A stretch of DNA of 64,000 bases from Salinisphaera sp049568105 (GTDB lineage Bacteria > Pseudomonadota > Gammaproteobacteria > Nevskiales > Salinisphaeraceae): positions 1,426,001-1,490,000 of the forward strand of contig NZ_CP145335.1 of the NCBI RefSeq assembly GCF_049568105.1. Reading direction: 5' to 3'. The notes under the pieces are model-generated. The model saw only the letters and a list, made by a program, of their open reading frames with translations. It had not been told where the DNA came from and ran no database searches. Positions 56,079-64,000 of the stretch are shown here, piece after piece. How positions within the stretch are numbered: the first letter of the stretch is position 1; the number at the start of each line of letters is the position of its first letter. The translations under genes and the position numbers were made by a program.

Positions 56079-56295
56079 AAGAACGAAAAAATCGTAAGTA
56101 ACGGATTATTAAAGAATAAAGTGCAAAGAGTCTTGGCTGACCCAAATTTTTGGCTACGCTGTAAGTCCTTGTTTATTTTGCCGCTGTAACTAGGCCTAAA
56201 AAAAGGGTCAGCCGCGCTTTATTCACTATAGCGAATCGTGGGCGTCCATCGCGAAATGTGGGCGTAGGGTGGTACTGGATTGGGTGCAGCTGATA
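56079..56295 (-). promoter_or_regulatory. Array 2 leader region
   Basis: 56079-56114 is the 36-nt box shared with the array 1 leader. Further out are a perfect nine-base inverted repeat, GGCTGACCC (56135-56143) and GGGTCAGCC (56205-56213), and a 15-nt direct repeat with a 20-bp period, GCGAATCGTGGGCGT (56231) and GCGAAATGTGGGCGT (56251), which may be an IS remnant. Confidence 0.6.
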
Positions 56296-58122
56296 TCACG
56301 AATCCAAAAATCCCCCCGACTGCATCGACCAGAGCCGGGCATAGAGGCCGTCGCGGGCGAGCAGTTCGCTGTGGGTGCCGGTTTCGACGATGGCGCCTTC
56401 GTCGATGACGACGAGCCGGTCGAGTTGGGCGATGGTGGATAGGCGATGGGCCACGGCGATGACGGTTTTGCCTTCCATCAGCCGATGCAGGTTGTCGGTG
56501 ATAGCGGCTTCGATTTCGGAATCCAGTGCGGCAGTGGCTTCGTCGAGCAGCAGGATCGGGGCGTTTTTGAGCATCACGCGGGCGAGTGCCACGCGTTGGC
56601 GCTGGCCGCCGGAGAGTTTTACGCCGCGTTCGCCGACGTGGGCATCGAGGCCGCGCCGGCCTTGGTTGTCGACCAGGTCGCGGATAAAGCCAGCATGGGC
56701 GGCATCGATCGCGGCCCAGAGTTCGGCTTCGGTGGCCTCCGGTCGGCCGTAGCGGATGTTGTCGGCGATCGAGCGATGCAGCAGGGCGGTGTCCTGGGTG
56801 ACCATGCCGATGGCTTCGCGCAGCGAGGCTTGGGTGACGCCGGTGATGTCCTGGCTGTCGATGCGGATGCGGCCGGTTTCGAGTTCGTGAAAACGCAGCA
56901 GCAGTGACAGCAGGGTGGACTTGCCGGCCCCGGAGCGGCCGACCAGGCCGATTTTTTCGCCCGGGGCGATCGACAGCGAGAAATCGGCGATGACGCCGGC
57001 ATCGTTGCGGCCGTAGTGAAAGGCGACGCGCTCGAAATCGATACCGCCGGCGCGCACGTTCAGCGGTCGGGCATTGGGGGCATCGACGATCGCGCGGCTA
57101 CGGGTAAAGCTGCCCATGCCGTCGCGGATGGTGCCGATATGCTCGAACAGATTGGAGACTTCCCACATGATCCACTGGCTCATACCGTTGATCTGTAGGA
57201 CCAGCCCAACGGCGGTGGCGACCGCGCCGGCGGTAATGGCCTGTTCGGTCCAGAAGACGATGCCCAGACCAGTCACCGAGAACAACAGCAGGGCGTTGAG
57301 CAGGTACAGGCTGGCGTAGAAGCCGTTGATGCGCCGCATCTGGGTATACACGGTGCTTAAAAACGAGCTCATGCTGGCCCGGGCGTAGTCGGATTCGCGC
57401 TCGGTATGGGCGAACAGTTTGACGGTGCCGATGTTGGTATAGGCATCGACCACCCGGCCGGTCATTTCGGCGCGGGCATTGGCTTGAGCTTCGGCGATGC
57501 TCTGTAGGCGCGGCAAGAAGTATTTGAGCAGGCCGATATAGCCGGCCAGCCAGGCGCCAAACGGCAGCGCCAGGCGCCAGTCCGCCCCGGCGACCATGAC
57601 CACCACGCCGCCGAAATAGACCGCGACGTACAGCAGCACGTCCACGAATTTCATCATCACTTCGCGGATGGCGAGCGCGGTCTGCATCATCTTGGAGGCG
57701 ATGCGGCCAGCGAAGTCGTCCTGGAAATAGGGCAGCGACTGTTCGAGCAGCCAGCGGTGCACCTGCCAGCGAAAGCGCATGGGCACGTTGGGCGCCATGG
57801 CCTGGAAGGTGGTCAGCCCTTGGCCGAATACCAACGCCGGCAACAACAGCAGCACGACCGCCGCCATGCCGAGCAGCTGCCAGGCATTGTTGGCGATAAA
57901 GTGCTCGCGGTCGCTGGTGGCAAACCAGTCGACGATATGGCCGAGAAAACCATACAGCGATACTTCGATGATCGAGGCGGCTGCGGTGAGCACGGCAGTG
58001 GCGATCAGCAGTTTCCAGACCGGCCGGGCATAGAAGGCGATGAACCGCGGAAGGCTGGTATCGGGCGGGGTGCGATCGTCCTCCGGAAACGGATCGACGA
58101 GCCGTTCGAACAGTTCAAACAT
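56296..58122 (-). CDS. ABC exporter, fused membrane and ATPase domains (MsbA/multidrug type)
   Basis: This 608-aa protein starts MFELFERLVDPFPEDDR. Residues 1 to about 330 hold six membrane spans; the C-terminal ATPase has Walker A 'GRSGAGKST', signature 'LSGGQRQR' and Walker B 'ILLLDEATAALDSE'. As a homodimer it should export a lipid or drug from the inner membrane. ATG 58122 is chosen by family fit; no ribosome site is evident, and an in-frame ATG at 58152 is an alternative. Confidence 0.9.
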   Translation of the reverse strand: MFELFERLVDPFPEDDRTPPDTSLPRFIAFYARPVWKLLIATAVLTAAASIIEVSLYGFLGHIVDWFATSDREHFIANNAWQLLGMAAVVLLLLPALVFGQGLTTFQAMAPNVPMRFRWQVHRWLLEQSLPYFQDDFAGRIASKMMQTALAIREVMMKFVDVLLYVAVYFGGVVVMVAGADWRLALPFGAWLAGYIGLLKYFLPRLQSIAEAQANARAEMTGRVVDAYTNIGTVKLFAHTERESDYARASMSSFLSTVYTQMRRINGFYASLYLLNALLLFSVTGLGIVFWTEQAITAGAVATAVGLVLQINGMSQWIMWEVSNLFEHIGTIRDGMGSFTRSRAIVDAPNARPLNVRAGGIDFERVAFHYGRNDAGVIADFSLSIAPGEKIGLVGRSGAGKSTLLSLLLRFHELETGRIRIDSQDITGVTQASLREAIGMVTQDTALLHRSIADNIRYGRPEATEAELWAAIDAAHAGFIRDLVDNQGRRGLDAHVGERGVKLSGGQRQRVALARVMLKNAPILLLDEATAALDSEIEAAITDNLHRLMEGKTVIAVAHRLSTIAQLDRLVVIDEGAIVETGTHSELLARDGLYARLWSMQSGGFLDS

Positions 58123-58280
58123 GGGGGTAACAGTTGGGCCGGATGACGGCAAAACAGGTTGGCGCGCAGTTTAGGCGCTGTTGCGATTGGATACGAGGCC
58201 TCGAGCCTTGGCGGCAACGGTTTTCACGCCGTAGGTGCGAACTCGACTGGGCAGGTGCCCTTGGGCCTATGGGGCCGCGG

Positions 58281-59066
58281 TTACACGCCGGCCCACCAGT
58301 CGTAGCCGCGGTCTTCCCAGTAGCCGCCTTTGCCGCCCTGGATATCGGCGAAGGATTCCACCAGTTCGATATGCATAACGTATTTGGCCATTTTGTAGCC
58401 GAGTTGGCGCTCGGCCCGCAGGCGCAACGGCGCACCGTTGGCCACCGGCAGATCGGCGCCGTTGAGCGCGTAGGCCAGAATCGTCTGCGGGTGGTAGGCC
58501 TCGACCATGTCGAGGCTTTCGTAATACGGCTGGGGCGAGCCGTAGAGATGATCGGCGCAGTGAAAGACCACGAATTTCGCACGGTCTTTCGGCTGTGCCC
58601 GAGCCAGCACGTCGCCGAGCACCACGCCGGTCCACTGGCCGATGCAAGACCAGCCTTCTACGCAGTCGTGGCGGGTGATCTGGGTACGCGCGGGCATGGC
58701 TTTGAGTTCGGCCAGCGAAAACGACGCCGGCCGTGCAACCAGGCCGTGGATCTCGAGCCGGTAGTCTTCGAAATTCGTATCGACAAGTTTTTGGTAGGCA
58801 GGCGTCTGCGGATCGATACTGCCGTTGGGGCGAAAGGTCGGGGCGATCTCGCTGGCGTCGTATTCGCGGGCCAGCGACTGCTCGGAGGCAACCAGCCGCT
58901 GGGCGGCGTGGGTGAGTTTTTCGGTCTGGCCGAGAAAGCTTCGAACTGCCTGGCTCTGGGTCCAGTCGCAGCCGGCCAGCAGACTGGTCGCGCCGAGCGC
59001 ACTCAGGCCGCCGAGTAGGCGGCGGCGTCTGGCATTAGGCCGATCGGGGCCTCGATTATTCGCCAT
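58281..59066 (-). CDS. Molybdopterin-dependent oxidoreductase (SUOX/MsrP-like fold), exported
   Basis: This 261-aa protein has a twin-arginine-type start (RRRRLLGGLSALGATSLLAGC) with a lipobox Cys, so it is probably an exported lipoprotein. 'RHDCVEGWSCIGQWTGVVLGDVL' supplies the Cys that ligates molybdenum in the sulfite-oxidase fold. 'LPVANGAPLRLRAERQLGYKMAKYV' completes the cofactor pocket. It overlaps the cytochrome b gene by 11 bp, so electrons likely pass between the two. The substrate is unknown. Confidence 0.88.
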   Translation of the reverse strand: MANNRGPDRPNARRRRLLGGLSALGATSLLAGCDWTQSQAVRSFLGQTEKLTHAAQRLVASEQSLAREYDASEIAPTFRPNGSIDPQTPAYQKLVDTNFEDYRLEIHGLVARPASFSLAELKAMPARTQITRHDCVEGWSCIGQWTGVVLGDVLARAQPKDRAKFVVFHCADHLYGSPQPYYESLDMVEAYHPQTILAYALNGADLPVANGAPLRLRAERQLGYKMAKYVMHIELVESFADIQGGKGGYWEDRGYDWWAGV

Positions 59067-59910
59067 GACGCGGGCCCTCCGAGGCTTGGGGTTCGGGTGT
59101 CGCGGCCGGTTCGTCGTCGATGCGATAGCCGCCCGTGATCATCGCGCGCATGTTGTTGAACACGCCGGAGACCAATACCAGAAGCAGGTGCACGAGAAAA
59201 AAGCCGACCAGCAAAAAGGCACAGATGAAATGGATGCTGCGCGCACTCTGGCGGCCGCCGAATACATGCGTCAGCCAGGGCCAGGCGGCATCCATGGTCG
59301 GCGACATGGTCAGGCCGGTGAAAATCATCAGCGGCAACAGCACGAACAGTACCAGCAGATAGCTCAGCTTCTGGATGATGTTGTAATCGCGCATCCGCGG
59401 GAAGCGGAACTTGGCGTGCTGCACGACTTCCTGGCCGAAGTGGCCGAGTTCCCCGCGATGGACGCCGATCAAACGGCGCCGGCGTCGGCTGAGCAGGGAA
59501 TAGATCAGGTAGGCCGCCAGCAGGACACCGAATACCCAGGCCGCAGTGAAATGCCATTGCCGGCCCAGCGACAGCCACTGTGGCCCGGGCAGGGTAGCCC
59601 AGGCCGGAAAGGCCCGAACCTGCATCTGGCCGCCGACTTCGGACCAGCCAAGCACGCCGGTGGTCGGGATTTGCAGGCCGTCGATCCGGAGATAGCCCAT
59701 CGGGTCGCCGCTGGCATCGCGCTGGGCGCCGATGGAGAGGAACGGCGCGTCGAAGTTCGAGTCGTGGCCCCAGTACAGCGCCGGATGGGCGTTGAAGATC
59801 TGCAGCCCGCTCATCAGCAATACCAGCAGACACAGCGCGTTGACCCAGTGCCAGAACCGGGTCGCCAGGCTATGGCGCTTGATCAGCCGCGTCGGGCGTT
59901 GGGTATGCAT
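59056..59910 (-). CDS. Membrane cytochrome b (cytochrome b561/thiosulfate reductase type)
   Basis: This 284-aa protein has four to five membrane spans and histidines for haem: 'RHSLATRFWHWVNALCL', 'WHFTAAWVFGV', 'RSIHFICAFLLVGFFLVHLLLVL'. It links the quinone pool to the exported molybdoenzyme encoded just downstream. The C-terminus is a short charged tail. Confidence 0.88.
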   Translation of the reverse strand: MHTQRPTRLIKRHSLATRFWHWVNALCLLVLLMSGLQIFNAHPALYWGHDSNFDAPFLSIGAQRDASGDPMGYLRIDGLQIPTTGVLGWSEVGGQMQVRAFPAWATLPGPQWLSLGRQWHFTAAWVFGVLLAAYLIYSLLSRRRRRLIGVHRGELGHFGQEVVQHAKFRFPRMRDYNIIQKLSYLLVLFVLLPLMIFTGLTMSPTMDAAWPWLTHVFGGRQSARSIHFICAFLLVGFFLVHLLLVLVSGVFNNMRAMITGGYRIDDEPAATPEPQASEGPRHGE

Positions 59911-60005
59911 GAGCCGCCTCGCTCTCGGACAGTTGCCGGGATTCTCAGCCCTAGTATACGGCCCGGTTCTACGATCGGGATGCGCGGCGGCTTATGCAGC
60001 GGCTG

Positions 60006-60557
60006 TCACGGGTTCCAGTCGTCGTCCGAAGCCGGTGCATCGGCGTCGTTATTGGTGCTGGCGCCGTAGTCGCTGTCGTTGCTCGAGGTATCGTCCATCG
60101 CTGGTTCGTCCGACAGGTCGGCATCGGCCGGTAGGCCGGTATTGTCGGGGCCGCTCGGGGGCGCAGCACCGCTATCGCCCTGGGCGGTGGACTCGGTTTG
60201 CTGGGGCGGCTGGTGCGTGGCATGAAACTGGTCGAGCTCGGCATCGCTTGGGCCATTGAAAGTCGAGGCGCCGTAGTCGCTCGGTTTGGGCGCGGGCAGG
60301 CGCTGCGAGGGGGGCGTGTTCGGTTTGTCTTGGCCTTCTGGGCCTTCTGGGCCTTCTGGGCCTGCGTTGTTGTTGGTGCCGGGCTGCGATGGCGTCTGGG
60401 CGCGGTCCTGGGCGGATACGGCGGTATCGTTGTCGGTCGCGGCGGGGCTGTCGGTCTGGGCCGCCGCGGGCATCGCGAACACGATCGCCGCGGCCGTAAG
60501 GACGGCCGGACCTGTCCAGAATGGGGTACGTGGTCCGCATAGGGTGAGACGGGGCAT
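60006..60557 (-). CDS. Secreted low-complexity acidic protein
   Basis: This 183-aa protein has a signal peptide ending AMPAAAQ. The mature part is rich in Asp, Ser, Pro and Asn. It contains three GPE triplets from a 9-bp tandem repeat (near 60342-60362), and 'DYGAST' occurs twice. AAGGAG precedes the ATG. I do not recognise the family; it is predicted disordered and extracytoplasmic. Confidence 0.6.
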   Translation of the reverse strand: MPRLTLCGPRTPFWTGPAVLTAAAIVFAMPAAAQTDSPAATDNDTAVSAQDRAQTPSQPGTNNNAGPEGPEGPEGQDKPNTPPSQRLPAPKPSDYGASTFNGPSDAELDQFHATHQPPQQTESTAQGDSGAAPPSGPDNTGLPADADLSDEPAMDDTSSNDSDYGASTNNDADAPASDDDWNP

Positions 60558-60664
60558 GCAGGCTCCTTATCGGGTGTGCGGCCCGGCGACGCCGGTTAAG
60601 TGTATGGAACATAGTCTGTGACCGATAACTCGGATCGAAGTTCGGCCATCGCTTTAAGCGTCTA

Positions 60665-60690
60665 TCGATATGTAGTAGCGTGCATATCGA
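60665..60690. promoter_or_regulatory. ModE-like operator upstream of modA
   Basis: TCGATATG-N10-CATATCGA is a perfect eight-base inverted repeat 47 bp before modA. Its CGATAT half-sites and position resemble molybdate-responsive ModE operators. No modE gene is in the window. Confidence 0.5.
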
Positions 60691-60737
60691 AATGACCGCG
60701 CCGTCCGGCCGGCGATATTCCGCACGAAAAGAGAGTG

Positions 60738-61559
60738 ATGATGGTCACGTTGTTCAAAAATGCGTCCCGCGGCTTGTTGGGTCTTGCGACCGCGACCCTG
60801 ATCGTGGTCGGCGGCGCCCACACCGCTACTGCGGCCACCGCGGACAGCCAGCAGCCCTTGGTGGTATTCGCAGCAGCCAGTCTCAAGAATGCGATGGACG
60901 GCGTTGCCCAAGCCTACGACGCCAGCCACGACGGCCCGCCGGTCAAAGTCAGCTATGCCGGCAGTTCGACGCTGGCCCGCCAGATCGAAAGCGGGGCGCC
61001 GGCCGATGTGTATGTGTCGGCCAATCAACAGTGGATGGACAAGCTGGCCGAAGATGGCCTGATCGATCGAGCCAGCCGCTACGATCTGCTGGGCAATTCG
61101 CTGGTGCTGATCGCGCCGAAGGATAGCGATACCCAGGTCGAGCTGACCCAACACATGGATCTGGCCGCCGCTCTGGGCGATCACCAGTATTTGGCAATGG
61201 CCAATACCGATGCCGTACCCGCCGGAATCTACGGCAAGCATGCGTTGCAGTGGCTCGATGTCTGGTCGCAGATGCAAGGCCATATTGCGCAGGGCGACGA
61301 TGTGCGCGCCGCTCTTGCACTGGTTTCGCGCGGTGAATCGCCGCTGGGCGTGGTGTATTCCTCGGACGCGGTGGCCGATCAGGGCGTACGGGTGGTCGAT
61401 ACCTTCCCTTCGGCCAGCCACAAGCCGATCATCTATCCGGCCGCTGCGACCGCCGATAGCGACAACCCGCAGGATGCTGAGTTTCTGGGCTATCTGAAAT
61501 CCGACCAGGCACGGAAGATTTTCAAGCGCTGGGGCTTCAAGGTGGTCGCTAAGCAGTAG
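60738..61559 (+). CDS. modA: Molybdate-binding periplasmic protein
   Basis: This 273-aa protein has a signal peptide ending ATA-ATA. 'VVFAAASLKNAMDGVAQAY' and 'VSYAGSSTLARQIESGAPADVYVSANQQWMD' are ModA signatures; 'YSSDA' and 'YPAAAT' line the oxyanion site. It captures molybdate for ModBC. Starts at GTG 60735, ATG 60738 and ATG 60741 are all possible after AAAAGAGA. Confidence 0.93.
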   Translation: MMVTLFKNASRGLLGLATATLIVVGGAHTATAATADSQQPLVVFAAASLKNAMDGVAQAYDASHDGPPVKVSYAGSSTLARQIESGAPADVYVSANQQWMDKLAEDGLIDRASRYDLLGNSLVLIAPKDSDTQVELTQHMDLAAALGDHQYLAMANTDAVPAGIYGKHALQWLDVWSQMQGHIAQGDDVRAALALVSRGESPLGVVYSSDAVADQGVRVVDTFPSASHKPIIYPAAATADSDNPQDAEFLGYLKSDQARKIFKRWGFKVVAKQ

Positions 61560-61727
61560 GCGCGGTCGGCGAAGATCAACCCGAGCGGTTGCGCGCAACG
61601 ATCGCTCGCGCCGCTCGCGCCGCTCGCGTCGGGTAGACGGAGCGGTTATGGTCGGCCTGCATTGCCTGCGAGCGCCGATCAGCCGCGGCGCTGAATCGGT
61701 TCAACAACCCCGGACAAGGAATTTTGC

Positions 61728-62411
61728 GTGCTCGATGCCGCTCAGATCGAGGTCGTTCAACTCAGCCTGAAGGTCGCCGGCACGGCCGTTGCGGGCAGCC
61801 TGCCGTTGGCTCTGATCGTGGCCTGGTTTTTGGCGCGCTCCCGATCGCGGCTGCGCATGCTGGTGGATGCGGTCGTGCATCTGCCGCTGGTATTGCCGCC
61901 GGTGGTGACCGGTTATCTACTGTTGGTGGTGCTCGGTCGGCGCGGCTTGATCGGTGGTTGGCTGGACGAGCATCTGGGGCTGGTGTTCGCCTTCCACTGG
62001 ACGGGCGCGGCATTGGCCGGGGCGATCATGGGTTTTCCGTTGATGGTGCGCCCGATCCGGCTCTCGCTCGAGGCGATCGATCTGCGTATCGAGTCGGCCG
62101 CGGCCACGCTCGGCGCGCGGCCGGTACTGGTCTGGTTGACAGTGACCGTACCGCTGGCGCTGCCCGGGGTGATCGCGGGTCTGGTACTGGCTTTTGCCCG
62201 CGCGCTGGGTGAGTTCGGCGCGACCATCACGTTTGCCTCGAATATCCCGGGCGAGACCCGAACGCTGCCGTTAGCGATTTACACCTTTATTCAGGTGCCG
62301 GGCGGCGAGGCCCAGGCGGCGCAGCTGATCGTGATTTCGGTGGCGGTGTCGCTGTCGGCGCTGCTGGTGTCGGAGCTGATCGCTCGTCGCGTGAAACGGC
62401 TACAGGCATGA
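61728..62411 (+). CDS. modB: Molybdate ABC transporter permease
   Basis: This 227-aa protein has five spans with 'HLPLVLPPVVTGYLLLVVLGRRGLIGGWL' and the EAA loop 'ESAAATLGARPVLVWLTVTVPLALPGVIAGLVLAFARALGEFGAT'. GTG 61728 follows AAGGA. The stop overlaps modC by ATGA. Confidence 0.94.
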   Translation: MLDAAQIEVVQLSLKVAGTAVAGSLPLALIVAWFLARSRSRLRMLVDAVVHLPLVLPPVVTGYLLLVVLGRRGLIGGWLDEHLGLVFAFHWTGAALAGAIMGFPLMVRPIRLSLEAIDLRIESAAATLGARPVLVWLTVTVPLALPGVIAGLVLAFARALGEFGATITFASNIPGETRTLPLAIYTFIQVPGGEAQAAQLIVISVAVSLSALLVSELIARRVKRLQA

Positions 62412-63517
62412 GTATTTCGCTAGATATCCGTATGCGCCAGGGCGATTTCGAGCTGGACTGTGCGCTGTCGACCGAACAACGCGTAGTGGGTCTATTCGGC
62501 CCCTCGGGCGCCGGCAAGAGTTCGCTGCTGCGTGTGATCGCCGGGCTGGCGACGCCGGATAACGGTCACGTCGAGATCGCCGGGCGTCGGGTCTTCGACA
62601 GCGCCACCGGGCTCAATCTGCCGGCGCATCGGCGGCGGATCGGCTATGTGTTCCAGCAGGCGCGGCTGTTTCCGCACTTCAATGTGCGGCACAACTTAGC
62701 CTATGGCGGCTGGTTCGCTCGCCGCAGGCCTAGTCGTGCGCGCTTCGAGCAAGTCGTCGAGATGCTGGATATCGGCGATCTGCTGACGCGCCGTACGGCA
62801 GGGCTGTCCGGCGGTGAAGCCCAGCGGGTAGCGATCGGCCGGGCGCTGCTGTCCGATCCCGATCTGTTGCTGCTCGATGAGCCTCTGGCCTCGCTGGATG
62901 CGCCGCGCAAGCGTGAGGTGCTGCCCTATATCGAGCGTCTGAGTGCAGAAAGCGCGCTGCCGATCGTGTTCGTTAGCCACCAGCTCGACGAGCTACTGCG
63001 GCTGGCCAATCGATACGTTGCCGCAGTACGCAACGGTCGGATCGCGTTTTCTGGGCCAACCGCTGAATTTTTGGCACGCCCCGATCTGCTGGGCCAGGAG
63101 TCCGGGCCCCAGGCCGGCGTGTTATTGAATGTGCATATCGCCGGCCACGATCCCGAGCATGGCTTGAGCGTGCTGGCCTGCGATCACCAGCGTTTGTTCG
63201 TTCCCCAGCTCGATGACCATGCGATCGGCGAAGCCGTGACCGTGCATGTCCGGGCGCGTGACGTAATCCTGGCGCGCCGGCCGCTGGATCAGACCAGTGC
63301 CCTCAATCAACTGGCCGGTACCGTGGTCGATGTACATCCAGACGACAACAACTATGCCGTGGACGTGGTGCTCGACGTCGACGGCCAGCGCCTGGATGCC
63401 CGAATCACACGGCGTTCGGCGGCAGCCCTCCAGCCCCAGCCAGGCCAGCGCATGGTCGCCATGATCAAATCGCTGGCGCTGGCCGAACAGGCCTGGCAGC
63501 GGCTGGATAATCTTTGA
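62408..63517 (+). CDS. modC: Molybdate ABC transporter ATPase
   Basis: This 369-aa protein has Walker A 'GPSGAGKSS', signature 'LSGGEAQR', Walker B 'LLLLDEPLASLD' and a C-terminal TOBE (molybdate-binding) domain from about residue 290 ('SALNQLAGTVVDVHPDDNNYAVDVVLDVDGQRL'). It powers import of molybdate, which the cofactor of the nearby oxidoreductase needs. Confidence 0.94.
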   Translation: MSISLDIRMRQGDFELDCALSTEQRVVGLFGPSGAGKSSLLRVIAGLATPDNGHVEIAGRRVFDSATGLNLPAHRRRIGYVFQQARLFPHFNVRHNLAYGGWFARRRPSRARFEQVVEMLDIGDLLTRRTAGLSGGEAQRVAIGRALLSDPDLLLLDEPLASLDAPRKREVLPYIERLSAESALPIVFVSHQLDELLRLANRYVAAVRNGRIAFSGPTAEFLARPDLLGQESGPQAGVLLNVHIAGHDPEHGLSVLACDHQRLFVPQLDDHAIGEAVTVHVRARDVILARRPLDQTSALNQLAGTVVDVHPDDNNYAVDVVLDVDGQRLDARITRRSAAALQPQPGQRMVAMIKSLALAEQAWQRLDNL

Positions 63518-64000
63518 GGCCAACTCAAGCCCAAGGGCATGCCGTAGGCGCTCGTGGGCCAAGCGCAGCCACGGCCTAGGGTTCGTTAAGCTGTCATATG
63601 CGCGCCATATTGGTGATCGCCCATCGTGTTCGGCAAGGGACGAGTCGCCGGCGCTGGGCGTGCCACTTGCAGCATCGCCAGACGCTCGAGGTGCATTGGT
63701 ATAGGCGCCCACGGGAAGATGCGAGCGCTGGGATGGGGCACGGCGGTAATCTAGCGTCGTCGCGCTTACGCTGGGTATTGCGACGCTAGGCTTGCCACGC
63801 CGTGTCTTGTCGCCATTGTGATTTTCAGCAGTCGCCAGGCAGGACTTGCAGACCTCTTTCATCGGTCTTGGCCACGATAGTGCCCGGGCCGAATTGCCGC
63901 CCACGGCTTATCAATCGGCCCATGTTGTGAGCGAGCGCGTACCCGCTACGCCAGTGGGGTGGCCCGGTTGGGCAGTGGCCCGGCCCGTTTGCCTATCACA
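63518..64000. other. Gene-free stretch at window end
   Basis: No coding frame with family-like sequence or a ribosome site is visible, and no clear terminator follows modC. Short open frames here have biased, non-protein composition. Confidence 0.5.

Noticed and set aside
51933..56189. Similar repeat-rich open frames over array 2
   Set aside because: Same cause: array 2 read as coding sequence.
58825..60069. A 414-codon plus-strand frame over the cytochrome b and molybdoenzyme genes
   Set aside because: Antisense shadow of two genes with clear cofactor motifs.
61565..61640. Tandem CGCTCGCGC repeats before modB as a small CRISPR or origin
   Set aside because: Only a few short GC-rich units with no spacers or DnaA boxes; most likely simple-sequence DNA.

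Overview
The window is a high-GC chromosomal segment from a gammaproteobacterium. The support for that placement is the gene families present: a RarD-type permease, an ElaA-type acetyltransferase, a complete type I-F CRISPR-Cas locus with a Csy4 very like the Pseudomonas enzyme, and an RpiR-type IolR. A Salinisphaera- or Halomonas-like marine or halophilic host is a guess from gene content only. No rRNA, tRNA or phage structural genes were seen.

Layout. 1-10.2 kb: ordinary housekeeping and envelope genes (a cut-off CocE/NonD hydrolase behind an ATP-grasp ligase, a SpoIIAA-like protein, an ElaA-type GNAT, an M23 peptidase, RarD, an ABC-2 exporter pair, EcsC, an MFS carrier). 10.2-38.8 kb: a large inositol/polyol catabolic island. 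It holds iolB, iolG, an iolC-DUF2090 fusion, iolD, iolE, iolA, an iolE paralogue, a further TIM-barrel isomerase, seven Gfo/Idh/MocA dehydrogenases in all, an IolT-type importer, a FrcBCA-like ABC sugar importer, a PhyH-type dioxygenase, a LacI-type regulator and iolR. Candidate IolR operators of the GGAA-N6-TTCC type lie in two promoter regions, with a weaker variant in a third. Three copies of a roughly 220-270 bp MITE-like repeat are scattered through the island.

38.8-56.3 kb: a complete type I-F CRISPR-Cas system, all on the minus strand. The order is array 2, cas1, cas2-3, csy1, csy2, csy3, cas6f, array 1. Each array has 69 repeats and 68 spacers (136 spacers in total). The two leaders share a motif that touches the first repeat.

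The most interesting element is the 370-bp gap between cas2-3 and csy1. On the plus strand it holds a miniature degenerate CRISPR: two pseudo-repeats that keep the Cas6f stem-loop geometry, around a short pseudo-spacer. The first 18 nt of that pseudo-spacer match a site 76 bp away, except at position 6, which is flipped out in type I R-loops. The matching site carries the type I-F 5'-CC PAM. Downstream of that site, on the minus strand, is a 9-codon mini-ORF with a strong Shine-Dalgarno that ends in tandem rare arginine codons AGA AGA and a stop. This has the architecture of a CreTA module (CRISPR-regulated toxin-antitoxin): a crRNA-like antitoxin RNA that directs the Csy complex to repress a small tRNA-sequestering toxin, which would make the cell dependent on its own Cascade.

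56.3-64 kb: a fused ABC exporter, a molybdopterin oxidoreductase with its cytochrome b partner, a secreted low-complexity protein, and modABC preceded by a ModE-like palindrome. The molybdate importer and the molybdoenzyme make functional sense together.
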